Source: Acidobacteriota bacterium (GTDB lineage Bacteria; Acidobacteriota; Blastocatellia; RBC074). From it: a DNA stretch of 13,052 bases. Positions 1 to 7,371 of the stretch are shown piece by piece. The notes under the pieces are model-generated. The model was not told where the DNA came from. It saw nothing but the letters and a program-made list of their open reading frames with translations, and made no database searches. The translations under genes were made by a program, and so were the position numbers. Every line of letters begins with the position of its first letter. Position 1 is the stretch's first letter. The DNA is taken from NCBI GenBank assembly GCA_022614735.1, contig JAKEHZ010000263.1, positions 1 through 13,052 of the forward strand, written 5' to 3'.

Positions 1-12
1 AAATCTTCTCTT

Positions 13-49
13 CAGCCCCAGCCCCCAGCCTCCAGCCCCCAGCCCCTAG
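13..49. repeat. CAGCCCC heptamer tandem array
   Basis: Successive CAG triplets begin at 13, 19, 26, 33 and 40, so after one 6-nt step the unit is 7 nt (CAGCCCC, one copy CAGCCTC), ending with TAG at 47-49. It stops 5 nt short of the Shine-Dalgarno sequence of the NDH-2 gene. An inverted partner arm, as seen at the other heptamer elements here, would lie to the left of the window if it exists. Its position suggests it is in the untranslated leader of the NDH-2 mRNA. Confidence 0.8.
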
Positions 50-66
50 TTTTCGGAGGAGATCAC

Positions 67-1407
67 ATGGAAACATCAGCAACGAAGAAGCAAATTCTGA
101 TTCTCGGTGGCGGCTTTGCCGGCGCCTACACCGCTCTGCACCTCGAGAAGCGACTGGGTGGCAGGCCGGACGTCGAAGTCACGCTGATCGCCAAGGAGAA
201 CTTTGTTCTTTTCACGCCGATGCTCCACGAGGTCGCCGGGGGCGACGTGGAGGTCACGGATATCGTCCACTCGCTACGGAAGATGCTTCGACACACTCAT
301 GTGGCGATTGCAGAGGTCGAGGCGATCGATCTCGTCAAGAAACAGGTGCGCATCGTGCACAGCGGGTTGCCGCGCGCGTACGAATTGACCTATGACCATC
401 TCGTCCTGGCGCTCGGTGCGGTGACGAACTTCTATGGTAACTCCGGTCTGGAAAAGTACGCCCTCACGATGAAGACGCTGGGCGATGCCATTATTGCGCG
501 AAACCGCGTTATTGATGCGTTGGGACTGGCAGACAACCAGTTGGATGAAAACGAGCGCAAGAAGACGTTGACGGTTGTGGTAGCAGGCGGTGGCTTCGCC
601 GGAGTTGAAACCGCCGGAGCGTTAAACGATCTCATGCGTGAAGCAATCAAGTTCTATCCCAGCTTGAAGGAAGACATGCTCCGCATCGTCGTGGTGCATC
701 CCGGCGAAGTCATCCTTCCGGAGTTGAGTGAAAGCCTCGGCCACTACACCGAAAAGCAGCTTGCCCGGCGCGGGGTGGAGGTTCGTCTAAAGACCAAAGT
801 CGCCGGTTACGACGGCAAGGAAGTGACTCTGGGTGATGGCACGAAGATCGCCACCCGCATGCTCATCTGGACTGCCGGCATCACACCACCACCGCTGTTG
901 TCGAGTCTGCCGTGCGACATTCAGCGAGGTCGCATAGTCGCGAACGAATGTCTTCAGGTGCCGAAATGGCCCGGTGTGTGGGCGTTGGGAGACTGCGCGC
1001 TCGTGCCGGATCCGCTGAATCCTGGCAAGTTCTATCCACCTACGGCGCAACACGCCACCCGTCAGGCAGCCGTGCTGGCGAACAACATCGTAGCGGCCCT
1101 GCGCGGGCGAGCTCCAGAGCCGTTCAAGTTCAAGATTATCGGCCTGCTGGCAACCATCGGACGGCGCACTGGCGTAGCGGAGATTTTTGGAGTGCGGTTC
1201 TCCGGGATTATCGCCTGGTGGCTCTGGCGCAGTATCTATCTGAGCAAACTTCCCGGCCTACAAAAGAAGGTTCGCGTCTCGCTCGATTGGATGCTCGATC
1301 TCGTTTTTTCGAAGGACCTCGTCCAATTGCCGACATTACAGGCGACAACCATATCGGAGGCGGAACGGTCTTCAAACCCGGACCGTGCAAGAGCAGTGAA
1401 AAAGTAG
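67..1407 (+). CDS. ndh: Type II NADH:quinone oxidoreductase (NDH-2)
   Basis: A single-subunit flavoprotein that oxidises NADH and reduces membrane quinone without pumping protons. The 446 residues match the family length. An N-terminal FAD-binding Rossmann motif (GGGFAGAY, about 14-21) is followed by a second dinucleotide motif for NADH (GGGFAGVETAG, about 174-184). ALGDC at 306-310 is the late FAD-contact motif, and PPTAQHATRQA at 324-334 is the quinone-site signature. The tail (about 378-412, rich in Trp, Ile and Leu) is the likely membrane-anchoring part. The start is supported by GGAGGA at 55-60, six bases before the ATG. It converges with the respiratory cluster and would feed it quinol. 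Family assignment is firm; whether it prefers NADH over NADPH is not visible. Confidence 0.93.
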   Translation: METSATKKQILILGGGFAGAYTALHLEKRLGGRPDVEVTLIAKENFVLFTPMLHEVAGGDVEVTDIVHSLRKMLRHTHVAIAEVEAIDLVKKQVRIVHSGLPRAYELTYDHLVLALGAVTNFYGNSGLEKYALTMKTLGDAIIARNRVIDALGLADNQLDENERKKTLTVVVAGGGFAGVETAGALNDLMREAIKFYPSLKEDMLRIVVVHPGEVILPELSESLGHYTEKQLARRGVEVRLKTKVAGYDGKEVTLGDGTKIATRMLIWTAGITPPPLLSSLPCDIQRGRIVANECLQVPKWPGVWALGDCALVPDPLNPGKFYPPTAQHATRQAAVLANNIVAALRGRAPEPFKFKIIGLLATIGRRTGVAEIFGVRFSGIIAWWLWRSIYLSKLPGLQKKVRVSLDWMLDLVFSKDLVQLPTLQATTISEAERSSNPDRARAVKK

Positions 1408-1442
1408 TGTATTACGAAAAGTCGTGAATGAGGCATATCAAT

Positions 1443-2072
1443 TCATTTTTTCCATCCGTTCATTAGACGCCTCTTTAGCCACTGGTTGATGGCGAACAAA
1501 CCAATACATATGGGTGGTAAGGCCAGCGACCACCAATAGGTGAGCAGAAAGGCCCGCGGCGGCGCAACTGTCATTACTCCGCTGATCCTGGCCTCTTCAG
1601 AAATACTCACGACAGTCGCTTCAAACTTCCACCGGCCGGCTTCAGGTAGGTTCAAGAGGGCAGTGTATAGCAGCTTATTTTTCGCCTGCGCTCGTCTGGC
1701 CTCAACTTTTATATTCTCCATGCCTTCTTCTCTGGAAAGGATCAAGATGACTTCGGCATTTAGGACAGGCTGTTGATTATTACTATCTTGAATCATGAGG
1801 CTGATCTCAGCGGGTCCGGCGCGTAACGGAGCAGGCGCGGTAAATACGGTGATCAGGAATGGGCCTGACGTTTGTTGCATCTGTACGATACCGCCATCAG
1901 CAAGCGCGGGAGAGACCTGCGCAAGAATCAGGACAATACATAAGTAAAGAAGAAAGAGAACGCGAAACACGCGAAATGATGCGAAACACGCGAAATAACT
2001 AGGGAATTTTCGCGTGTTTCGCATCATTTCGCGTGTTTCGCGTTCTCCCATTGTCTTACTTGTCTGTGACAT
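1443..2072 (-). CDS. FixH/YtkA-like exported, membrane-anchored protein
   Basis: Last gene of the cluster, 25 nt after the CtaG/CcoG fusion. Seen: a hydrophobic segment at about 36-58 ending ALA-D (signal peptide or membrane helix), a beta-rich extracytoplasmic domain (about 60-170; GPFLITVFTAPAPLRAGPAEI), then a C-terminal membrane helix (about 177-197) and a basic tail. The domain pattern resembles the YtkA/FixH family of small proteins found with oxidase assembly genes; no catalytic residues are visible. In cbb3 systems FixH/CcoH sits next to CcoG, so its position here makes sense. Odd: codons 9-39 are made of a 40-bp perfect palindrome. The ATG at 2072 lacks a good ribosome site; ATGs at 2051, 2027 and 2024 or the GTG at 1970 (V35, just before the hydrophobic core) are alternative starts. 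Confidence 0.6.
   Translation of the reverse strand: MSQTSKTMGERETREMMRNTRKFPSYFACFASFRVFRVLFLLYLCIVLILAQVSPALADGGIVQMQQTSGPFLITVFTAPAPLRAGPAEISLMIQDSNNQQPVLNAEVILILSREEGMENIKVEARRAQAKNKLLYTALLNLPEAGRWKFEATVVSISEEARISGVMTVAPPRAFLLTYWWSLALPPICIGLFAINQWLKRRLMNGWKK
1956..2047. repeat. 40-bp perfect inverted repeat, 12-nt loop
   Basis: Positions 1956-1995 and 2008-2047 are exact reverse complements over 40 bp, with 12 nt between. Each arm is internally repetitive (CGCGAAACA / CGCGAAATG type units of about 9-10 nt). It lies inside the 5' part of the FixH/YtkA-like gene as read from the ATG at 2072, so the mRNA would fold into a very stable hairpin about 25 nt into the coding region. Confidence 0.95.
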
Positions 2073-2097
2073 TTATAGCGACTGGTGTACTTCCGGG

Positions 2098-4434
2098 TTA
2101 ATGCATCATCATTCCGCGCATCTGCATCGGCTGAAAAATAATCCAAACTCCAACTATATATAGCCCAACGGCCATAGCCGCCCAGGGCACAAACAATCCG
2201 AAAGCGCAGGCCCCACGCGACGTGTAGCGTTGCGCGATGCGCCAACTCGTGTAGAGGGTCAGCAAAAGGCCTGAGACGAGAAGAAGTATCTGTAATGACG
2301 GTAGCCAATCGAATGGCCCCACGACAGACAACAACCCCCAGTTCGGTTTGCCGAAAAGACCAATGCCCAGGTCCGCCACTGCACGTTGCGTCGTAGGCAC
2401 AATGGCATAACTACCGGTGAGCAGATGGAAGACCAGGTGAGCCAGCCACATACTGAAGCCTAAGGGTACGAGCGACACCACAAAGCTGCAGGTCAGATCC
2501 CTCCAGCCGGCCCGAATGCCGCCCAAAGCACGGGAGAGCGTCCCGCACAAGCCGGCAAGAATAAGCGGGAGAATCAACAGTGAGATAACGAACAGAATTG
2601 TGTCAATTGGCAGTAGGGAGTTGAGATTGAACCGTGCCCTCAATGATTCTTCCCAGGTGGCAACCGGTTTCAGCATCCCTGCCGCGTTTATAAATGCTCC
2701 GAAAACCAGCAGCAGAATCAGCGTGGCAATGTCTGGCCGCTGAGATAATCGACCAAGAGATGAACGATAACGATCGTGAGTTAACTGACTGGTCGGCACA
2801 AATGCCAAAATCCCCACGTTGTTGTGCGGGCAAGCGTGGACGCAGTCCAGACAAAATGTGCAATCCATATTTCCTGCCTTCTTGGGCTGGAATAGTTGTA
2901 GCTCGCAACCGCGCTGGACCGAGTTGCCGCGAATGCAATCGTATGTTGTACAGGTCCGGCATTGATCTAAGTCACGGACTTTCACTTCCAATGGAGAGAC
3001 AAGCGACTGGACGAAATTGAACTGGCCGATGGGACAGACGTATTTGCAGAAGCTTGCGCCTTTGAATAATCCGTCAATGACAAACGAAGTGACAAAATAA
3101 CCAACGACAATCCAAGCGGTCCACCATGGGCTATCCCATAGATCAAAGGCCTCGTAGGCCCACAGGTACAGGGCCAGCAGCCCAACCGCGAACCATTTTG
3201 AACGCAGTTGTCCGGGCCAGTTCCAACCGCCTGGCATGACCCGACGGCCCAGATCGCGCGTCAACATGAACGGACATGCCATACAGAAGAAGTTTCCGGC
3301 AGCCAGTAGAGCGATTACAACCAGCCCGCGCCAATGCGTCCAGGGGAGAACTCCTGCCAGGTTCATTGAACCCATCTGATGTCCAAACAATCCGTCCGCG
3401 ACCACTGTCATTGCCAGTAGAAGCATGACCGTCTGAGCCACTCGTCGAAAATGTCGCCAGCGCAGAGCCGCTCCCACGACCGGCGCTGAAAGAAGATCCC
3501 AGGCTTTGCGCCGCGGTGCCATGCGCAGTGAGCGCTGGGTTTGAGTATAAAGGCTCGAAGGTCGCACTCCTTGCCCGGAACTTAACATTTCGATGGTGAG
3601 CAACCCGGCCGGGATCAGGTAGGCGAGGGAACCAACGAACCACATCAATGCGCCCGCTCCGATCTGATCTTCAAGTGCCGTTAGTCTCGATATTCGCGGG
3701 ACAAGAGTATAGGTGGGATAAATGACCCGCTCGTAAAAACTCAGGAAAGCCGAAAGAGCCGTATTCTGAAGATCGGCAAGAAACAGGTACAGGATCATCG
3801 TCCATCGCGGCCATCTATGCCAATGCTGCATGCCCGGCTCAGGTTGGATTACTGGCCACCAAAATAGAATAGCGGCGCCGAAAAAGCATAGGTGCTCGAC
3901 TCTGTGCCAAAACTCGGCTCGTAATGCCAGTTCATAAAATACCGGGAGGTGCCATGCCATAGTAGTCAGCGCGAATGTGAGCCAACAGACTATCGGATGT
4001 GTTAAAAATCGGCCAAATCTTTGTAAGGCGGGCCAGGCAAGAAAGGGCCCTACGCCGTGTTTTAAGACTTTAGGCGGCAGCCCGCGCAGCAAGGGTAGAT
4101 AAGGCGCACCGAGCAGGATCAGAGGCGGCGCCACCATTGTCAGAAGCAGGTGCTGAGTCATATGAACAATCAGCAACAAGCCGGCGAAGGCATCGAGCGG
4201 TGAAGCAATCGCGAGAAAGATGACTGCTAAACCTGCGAAGAAGCACAAAATGCGCCACACACCGAACCGTTGGGGTGTTTGCTGATGCAGACGCCACCAA
4301 CCGCGCGCATATACCCAGGCCGGCAGGAGCAGAAGGAAGAAGGCAAAAGGCAAAAGGCAAAAGGCAAAAGGCAAAAGGGAAATGGTAAAAAGCAAAAGAG
4401 CGTCAATCAGCTTCTTTTTCAGTTCTCTCGTCAT
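2098..4434 (-). CDS. CtaG-like copper assembly factor fused to CcoG-like polyferredoxin
   Basis: A 778-residue membrane protein made of two families. Residues about 30-283 look like the caa3-type oxidase assembly factor CtaG (Caa3_CtaG family), with ASPLDAFAGLLL, HMTQH (H91, H95), APPLILLGAPYLP and further His (H162, H181). Residues about 325-545 look like CcoG/NapH/NosR membrane ferredoxins: CMACP (384-388), CKYVCP (463-468), C492-x2-C495-x4-C500, C510, and a classic C525-x2-C528-x2-C531-x3-C535-P cluster site. About five more helices follow (567-768, with H666 and H670) and a Met/His-rich end (QMRGMMMH). CcoG proteins are known as cupric reductases in cbb3 biogenesis, so coupling Cu(II) reduction to Cu delivery is a reasonable inference. 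Codons 19-32 derive from a heptamer repeat. There is no ATG between the start and M100; a GTG at V59 would remove the first helix. Confidence 0.8.
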   Translation of the reverse strand: MTRELKKKLIDALLLFTISLLPFAFCLLPFAFFLLLLPAWVYARGWWRLHQQTPQRFGVWRILCFFAGLAVIFLAIASPLDAFAGLLLIVHMTQHLLLTMVAPPLILLGAPYLPLLRGLPPKVLKHGVGPFLAWPALQRFGRFLTHPIVCWLTFALTTMAWHLPVFYELALRAEFWHRVEHLCFFGAAILFWWPVIQPEPGMQHWHRWPRWTMILYLFLADLQNTALSAFLSFYERVIYPTYTLVPRISRLTALEDQIGAGALMWFVGSLAYLIPAGLLTIEMLSSGQGVRPSSLYTQTQRSLRMAPRRKAWDLLSAPVVGAALRWRHFRRVAQTVMLLLAMTVVADGLFGHQMGSMNLAGVLPWTHWRGLVVIALLAAGNFFCMACPFMLTRDLGRRVMPGGWNWPGQLRSKWFAVGLLALYLWAYEAFDLWDSPWWTAWIVVGYFVTSFVIDGLFKGASFCKYVCPIGQFNFVQSLVSPLEVKVRDLDQCRTCTTYDCIRGNSVQRGCELQLFQPKKAGNMDCTFCLDCVHACPHNNVGILAFVPTSQLTHDRYRSSLGRLSQRPDIATLILLLVFGAFINAAGMLKPVATWEESLRARFNLNSLLPIDTILFVISLLILPLILAGLCGTLSRALGGIRAGWRDLTCSFVVSLVPLGFSMWLAHLVFHLLTGSYAIVPTTQRAVADLGIGLFGKPNWGLLSVVGPFDWLPSLQILLLVSGLLLTLYTSWRIAQRYTSRGACAFGLFVPWAAMAVGLYIVGVWIIFQPMQMRGMMMH
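4340..4379. repeat. AAAAGGC heptamer array within coding sequence
   Basis: Four full AAAAGGC units (4345-4372) with partial units on both sides (AAGGC at 4340-4344, AAAAGGG at 4373-4379). On the minus strand this is TTTTGCC repeated and is translated as LLPFAFCLLPFAF in the first membrane helix of the CtaG/CcoG fusion. Three 7-nt units make 21 nt, so the peptide repeats every seven residues. Confidence 0.92.
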
Positions 4435-4452
4435 TCAATCTTTCACTTTTGA

Positions 4453-4472
4453 TTTTTGCCTTTTGCCTTTTG
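4453..4472. repeat. Inverted partner arm of the AAAAGGC array
   Basis: This 20-nt stretch is the reverse complement of the AAAAGGC array over 19 nt (for example against 4358-4376), leaving a loop of about 76 nt. It lies between the stop of the cytochrome b gene (4480) and the ATG of the fusion gene (4434), so the start codon sits in the loop and the pairing can slide by 7 nt. Confidence 0.85.
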
Positions 4473-4479
4473 ATTTATC

Positions 4480-5931
4480 CTATCGCCCAGGTTGTGCCGG
4501 CTCGGTTGAGTTACGGACGGGAGACTCTGTCGGCGCTCGTAGAGTCCGCATGAACGCGGCGAGCGCAGCGACTTCCGGCGGACTCAGGTTCTTGCCAAAG
4601 GCGGGCATATTGCCTCCTCCCTGTAAGACCTGTCGTACCAGCTGATCGCTGGTCATAATTGTAGCGACCCGATCAAGCGCCGGGCCTCGCTGCCCACCCA
4701 GGCCGCCCAGACTGTGACAATTCCGGCATTGTTTATTCTGAAATACCAAAGCGCCTTCCAACTCGAGGGGCGTGCGTCCTTGTATATATTTCACAGGCAT
4801 CTGATCACCGCTCCACGCATCCATTTGTGGAGACCAGGGCGAGTATGTGCCCAGATATGTCAGAATGCCGACAACCAGGTAGATCACAACCACACTCAGA
4901 AAAGCTACCGGTCGCCGATGGTAACTCTTCTCGCCTGTCCCGGAGAGAAACGGCAGGGCGAAAAGAAGAGCGATGCCTACGATTGGAGCGGTGAGTATAA
5001 GAAAAGTCTCCAAGTACTCAGGCAGTAGCGCCAGGACAGAAAAGATCCATAGGAAAAAGAAGTCCGGCCTGGGCACTGTCCTGATCTGGGTTGGATCAGG
5101 CGTGCCCTCAGGACCCGAGGGACCGAAGAAAGTCGCGCAGAAGAGAATGCCCAACATCACTAATCCACTGAAGATGAGATCCTTTCTGATCGCATTCGGC
5201 ACGAAAGGAACTCCCTCCTTCTTAAGCAACTCCTCGTACCCTTTCTCGTACGTCAGTTTATTGACCGGTTTGCCTGGCTCCGGATACTCATTGATGCCTT
5301 TCATGAGCACCAATCTCAGGTGCATACTGACGACCGCAATGATCAAGCCGGGAATAATAAAAACGTGAAGAGTGAAGAAACGTGACAACGTTTCGCCTGC
5401 AATGATCGGACCGCCCAGCATCAAGTGCACAATATTGGGCCCGATCAATGGAACTCGCCCCATCATCGCAGCCCCTATGCCCAACCCCCAGTAAGCATCC
5501 TGATCGAATCTCATGATCTGGCCGGTGAAAGCCATACCCAGTGTACAGATCAGCAGCACGACACCTGAAATCCAGGTCAGCTCACGCGGATACTTGTAAG
5601 CCCCGAACAGGAACACCTGGGTCATATGTAGAATCATGATTCCAACCATGAAGTTGGAGCCCCAGTCATGCATCGCACGGATGAACCAACCGAGTGGTTG
5701 CTGGTAATTCAAATACTCCAGGCTGGTATACGCCTCGTTGGCTGATGGCACATAAACGAAGGCGAGGCAGATGCCGGTTACGATCTGGATGATAAAGCAA
5801 AGTAACGTCCCGCTGCCGAAAACGTAGAACCAGCTTTCCGCGCTCGCAGGCACTGAATGCCCGGCGGTAGAGGCGTATATCTTGCTCACATGCAATCTCT
5901 CATCAATCCACAACGCAATCTTTCTTAACAT
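4480..5931 (-). CDS. Cytochrome b with C-terminal fused cytochrome c (complex III core)
   Basis: Quinol-oxidising, diheme membrane subunit of a Rieske/cytochrome b complex, 483 residues. Residues 1-365 are a full-length cytochrome b. Heme ligands are H88/H102 (13 residues between) and H189/H204 (14 between); 14 is the b6-type spacing, bc1 has 13. The site aligning with the b6 heme ci cysteine (FYC) is V37 (FYVFG), so a covalent heme ci is not expected. The Qo-site motif, PEWY in most homologues, reads PDFF at 289-292. After the last helix and a linker, CRNCH (402-406) with M442 (NMPAF) forms a class I cytochrome c domain. The fused c would collect electrons from the Rieske protein. It starts 46 nt after the Rieske gene; the ribosome site is weak. 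Confidence 0.93.
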   Translation of the reverse strand: MLRKIALWIDERLHVSKIYASTAGHSVPASAESWFYVFGSGTLLCFIIQIVTGICLAFVYVPSANEAYTSLEYLNYQQPLGWFIRAMHDWGSNFMVGIMILHMTQVFLFGAYKYPRELTWISGVVLLICTLGMAFTGQIMRFDQDAYWGLGIGAAMMGRVPLIGPNIVHLMLGGPIIAGETLSRFFTLHVFIIPGLIIAVVSMHLRLVLMKGINEYPEPGKPVNKLTYEKGYEELLKKEGVPFVPNAIRKDLIFSGLVMLGILFCATFFGPSGPEGTPDPTQIRTVPRPDFFFLWIFSVLALLPEYLETFLILTAPIVGIALLFALPFLSGTGEKSYHRRPVAFLSVVVIYLVVGILTYLGTYSPWSPQMDAWSGDQMPVKYIQGRTPLELEGALVFQNKQCRNCHSLGGLGGQRGPALDRVATIMTSDQLVRQVLQGGGNMPAFGKNLSPPEVAALAAFMRTLRAPTESPVRNSTEPAQPGR

Positions 5932-5977
5932 ACCAGTTAACTACCAACCTTTCACCTTCTTGATATTTGTTTTTTCC

Positions 5978-6511
5978 TCAAACGGGCTCAGACAGTGTTG
6001 GAAGCTGACCGCCCCGTACCCAAAGTACACCGTTCTCAACTTTGTACTCGTACTGGTACAGACCGCGTGGGGGCGGCCCCGCGGCATGCGAGCCATCTTC
6101 ATAATAGACGCCGCCGTGACAGGGGCACATAAACAAGCGCGAATCCTGGAACCACCGCACCGGGCATCCGAGGTGTGTACAGTTGATTGCAAATACCTGG
6201 AACTCCTCTCCCGCAACCCGCCTAACCCAGCAAGGTATATCACCAGTAGCCCCATCCCATGGCCGCGTGAATGGATTACGATACTTCGCCAGTCGAGTAT
6301 GTTTCTCGGGGAAGTCAACGACAGGGCCGAGAGAAATCCACGATTGATACGGCCCCTTTCGCGTGAAGCTGGAGAAGACATACCCGATGAGAGGTACGGC
6401 TATCAGCGATGCGGCCAACGCATTGAGAGCGACACCAACCTTCAGAAAAAAGCCGCGACGTGAGACTCCTGAGTTATTAGTTTCTTGCGATTCGGATTCT
6501 TTTGTGTTCAT
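5978..6511 (-). CDS. Rieske [2Fe-2S] protein of the cytochrome b complex
   Basis: Electron carrier from the quinol site of cytochrome b to cytochrome c, anchored by one N-terminal helix. With numbering from the GTG at 6523, the cluster ligands are C115-T-H117 and C133-P-C135-H136, and C120 with C135 would form the usual disulfide. PPPRGLYQYEY downstream is the family's Pro loop and closing strand. SRRGFFLK (21-28) followed by a hydrophobic stretch (29-51) is a twin-arginine export signal, as expected for a folded Rieske protein. I place the start at the ATG at 6511 (177 aa): the ribosome site abuts the upstream GTG with no spacing but sits 11 nt from the ATG. Followed by the cytochrome b gene, as in most operons of this type. 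Confidence 0.93.
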   Translation of the reverse strand: MNTKESESQETNNSGVSRRGFFLKVGVALNALAASLIAVPLIGYVFSSFTRKGPYQSWISLGPVVDFPEKHTRLAKYRNPFTRPWDGATGDIPCWVRRVAGEEFQVFAINCTHLGCPVRWFQDSRLFMCPCHGGVYYEDGSHAAGPPPRGLYQYEYKVENGVLWVRGGQLPTLSEPV

Positions 6512-6522
6512 AGTGTTATTCA

Positions 6523-6529
6523 CTTCCTC
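6523..6529 (-). promoter_or_regulatory. Ribosome binding site deciding the Rieske start
   Basis: GAGGAAG on the minus strand. Its last G is the first base of the possible GTG start at 6523, which leaves no spacer, whereas the ATG at 6511 lies 11 nt downstream. This favours the shorter protein. Confidence 0.6.
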
Positions 6530-6536
6530 AGAAAAT

Positions 6537-6612
6537 AGGTGTTAGATGCTAGATGCTAGATGCTAGATGCTAGGACGCTCACCTAGCATCTAGCATCTAG
6601 CATCTAACACCT
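6537..6612. repeat. TAGATGC heptamer inverted repeat (hairpin)
   Basis: Four TAGATGC units (6543-6570) face three GCATCTA units (6586-6606). With the flanking AGGTGT/ACACCT, positions 6537-6566 and 6583-6612 are exact reverse complements over 30 bp. It fills the gap between the diheme cytochrome c stop (6616) and the Rieske start. Both strands carry TAG in the unit, and since 7 is not a multiple of 3 every reading frame meets a stop within 21 nt. Confidence 0.95.
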
Positions 6613-6615
6613 CTC

Positions 6616-7371
6616 TTACCTTCTAGCTGTCTTAACCTCAGGAGGCGTTTTAGCTTCCGTCCCCGGGCGCAGTGATGCCAGCCAGGCCACAACATCCGAT
6701 ATTTGCTGTGGTGTCATCGCCTGACCATCCAGGTTAGATCGCCAGTCCGGTTTTTTCATATCGGGCCTGCCAGTAATAACAGTTGTCCGTAAAGACTGAT
6801 CGCTGACCAGAGCAAGGAAGTTTGGGTCGACAATTGAACCGGCCTTTTCCCCTCCACGGCCTTCCTCTCCGTGACACTGCGCGCAATAGGTTTTATAGAC
6901 TGTGGCTCCGCGATCCGGGTTACCGGGCCCGGACCCTTTTGCAATTGCGTCCTCTATGCTGTAGGGCGGAAGCCCCACGTTATTAAATTCATTGGGACGA
7001 GCCCATCGTGATCTCATCCCTGCCACCAACACGTCAATCTGAGCGCTGGTGAGTGTGCCTCCTGCGCTCTCAGCGTAGGCCGGCATGAGACTGGAAGGCA
7101 CACCATGCGCAGTTGTCTGTCGTAATTTCTCGTCACTTACCAAGGCTAGATAGACCGGATCATTGAGCGGCTGAGCAGCGCCCTGACCTCCATTTGCTCC
7201 ATGGCATCCGGAACAATTCTGAGCATATAACTGGTTGAAGTCCTTGATTTCTGATTTTGGCTTCCATCGTTCCGCCGGTGTTGGTCTCCCGGGCATCCAA
7301 TCACACGCGGGGACCAGAACAACCAAGACGATGGTAATTAGAAGTACAGTACGACGTCGCCTCACTATCAT
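6616..7371 (-). CDS. Diheme cytochrome c, probable lipoprotein or membrane-anchored
   Basis: Two class I cytochrome c domains in tandem, 251 residues. Heme sites are CSGCH (53-57) and CAQCH (163-167), with likely axial Met at M96 (LMPAY) and M205 (DMKKP). A basic start and hydrophobic stretch (8-22) end in VPAC-23, which may be a lipobox, though Pro at -2 is not ideal; otherwise the stretch is an anchor. The ATG overlaps the preceding stop as ATGA and follows a strong GGGGGGAGAG ribosome site, so translation is coupled to the 285-aa gene. Between the oxidase and Rieske/b genes and with no cytochrome c1 or f here, it probably carries electrons from complex III to the caa3 oxidase or replaces c1. 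That role is inferred from context. Confidence 0.9.
   Translation of the reverse strand: MIVRRRRTVLLITIVLVVLVPACDWMPGRPTPAERWKPKSEIKDFNQLYAQNCSGCHGANGGQGAAQPLNDPVYLALVSDEKLRQTTAHGVPSSLMPAYAESAGGTLTSAQIDVLVAGMRSRWARPNEFNNVGLPPYSIEDAIAKGSGPGNPDRGATVYKTYCAQCHGEEGRGGEKAGSIVDPNFLALVSDQSLRTTVITGRPDMKKPDWRSNLDGQAMTPQQISDVVAWLASLRPGTEAKTPPEVKTARR

Noticed and set aside
912..1427. 171-aa plus-strand open frame inside ndh
   Set aside because: It is an out-of-frame shadow of the NDH-2 gene; the NDH-2 frame carries all family motifs.
1427..1453. Terminator between ndh and the converging cluster
   Set aside because: AATGA/TCATT followed by a T-run is only a 5-bp AT-rich stem with a long loop; too weak to call.
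2098..4434. CtaG/CcoG fusion as a sequencing or assembly artefact joining two genes
   Set aside because: The frame is continuous across the linker (about residues 284-325) with no low-quality sign or repeat there; a lost stop codon cannot be excluded from one sequence but nothing supports it.
5882..6463. 193-aa open frame on the plus strand
   Set aside because: It is antisense to the clear Rieske gene and the start of cytochrome b, with no recognisable motifs.
6537..6612. CRISPR-like array from the regular short repeats
   Set aside because: Units are 7 nt, directly adjacent with no spacers, and form facing arms; no cas gene is present.
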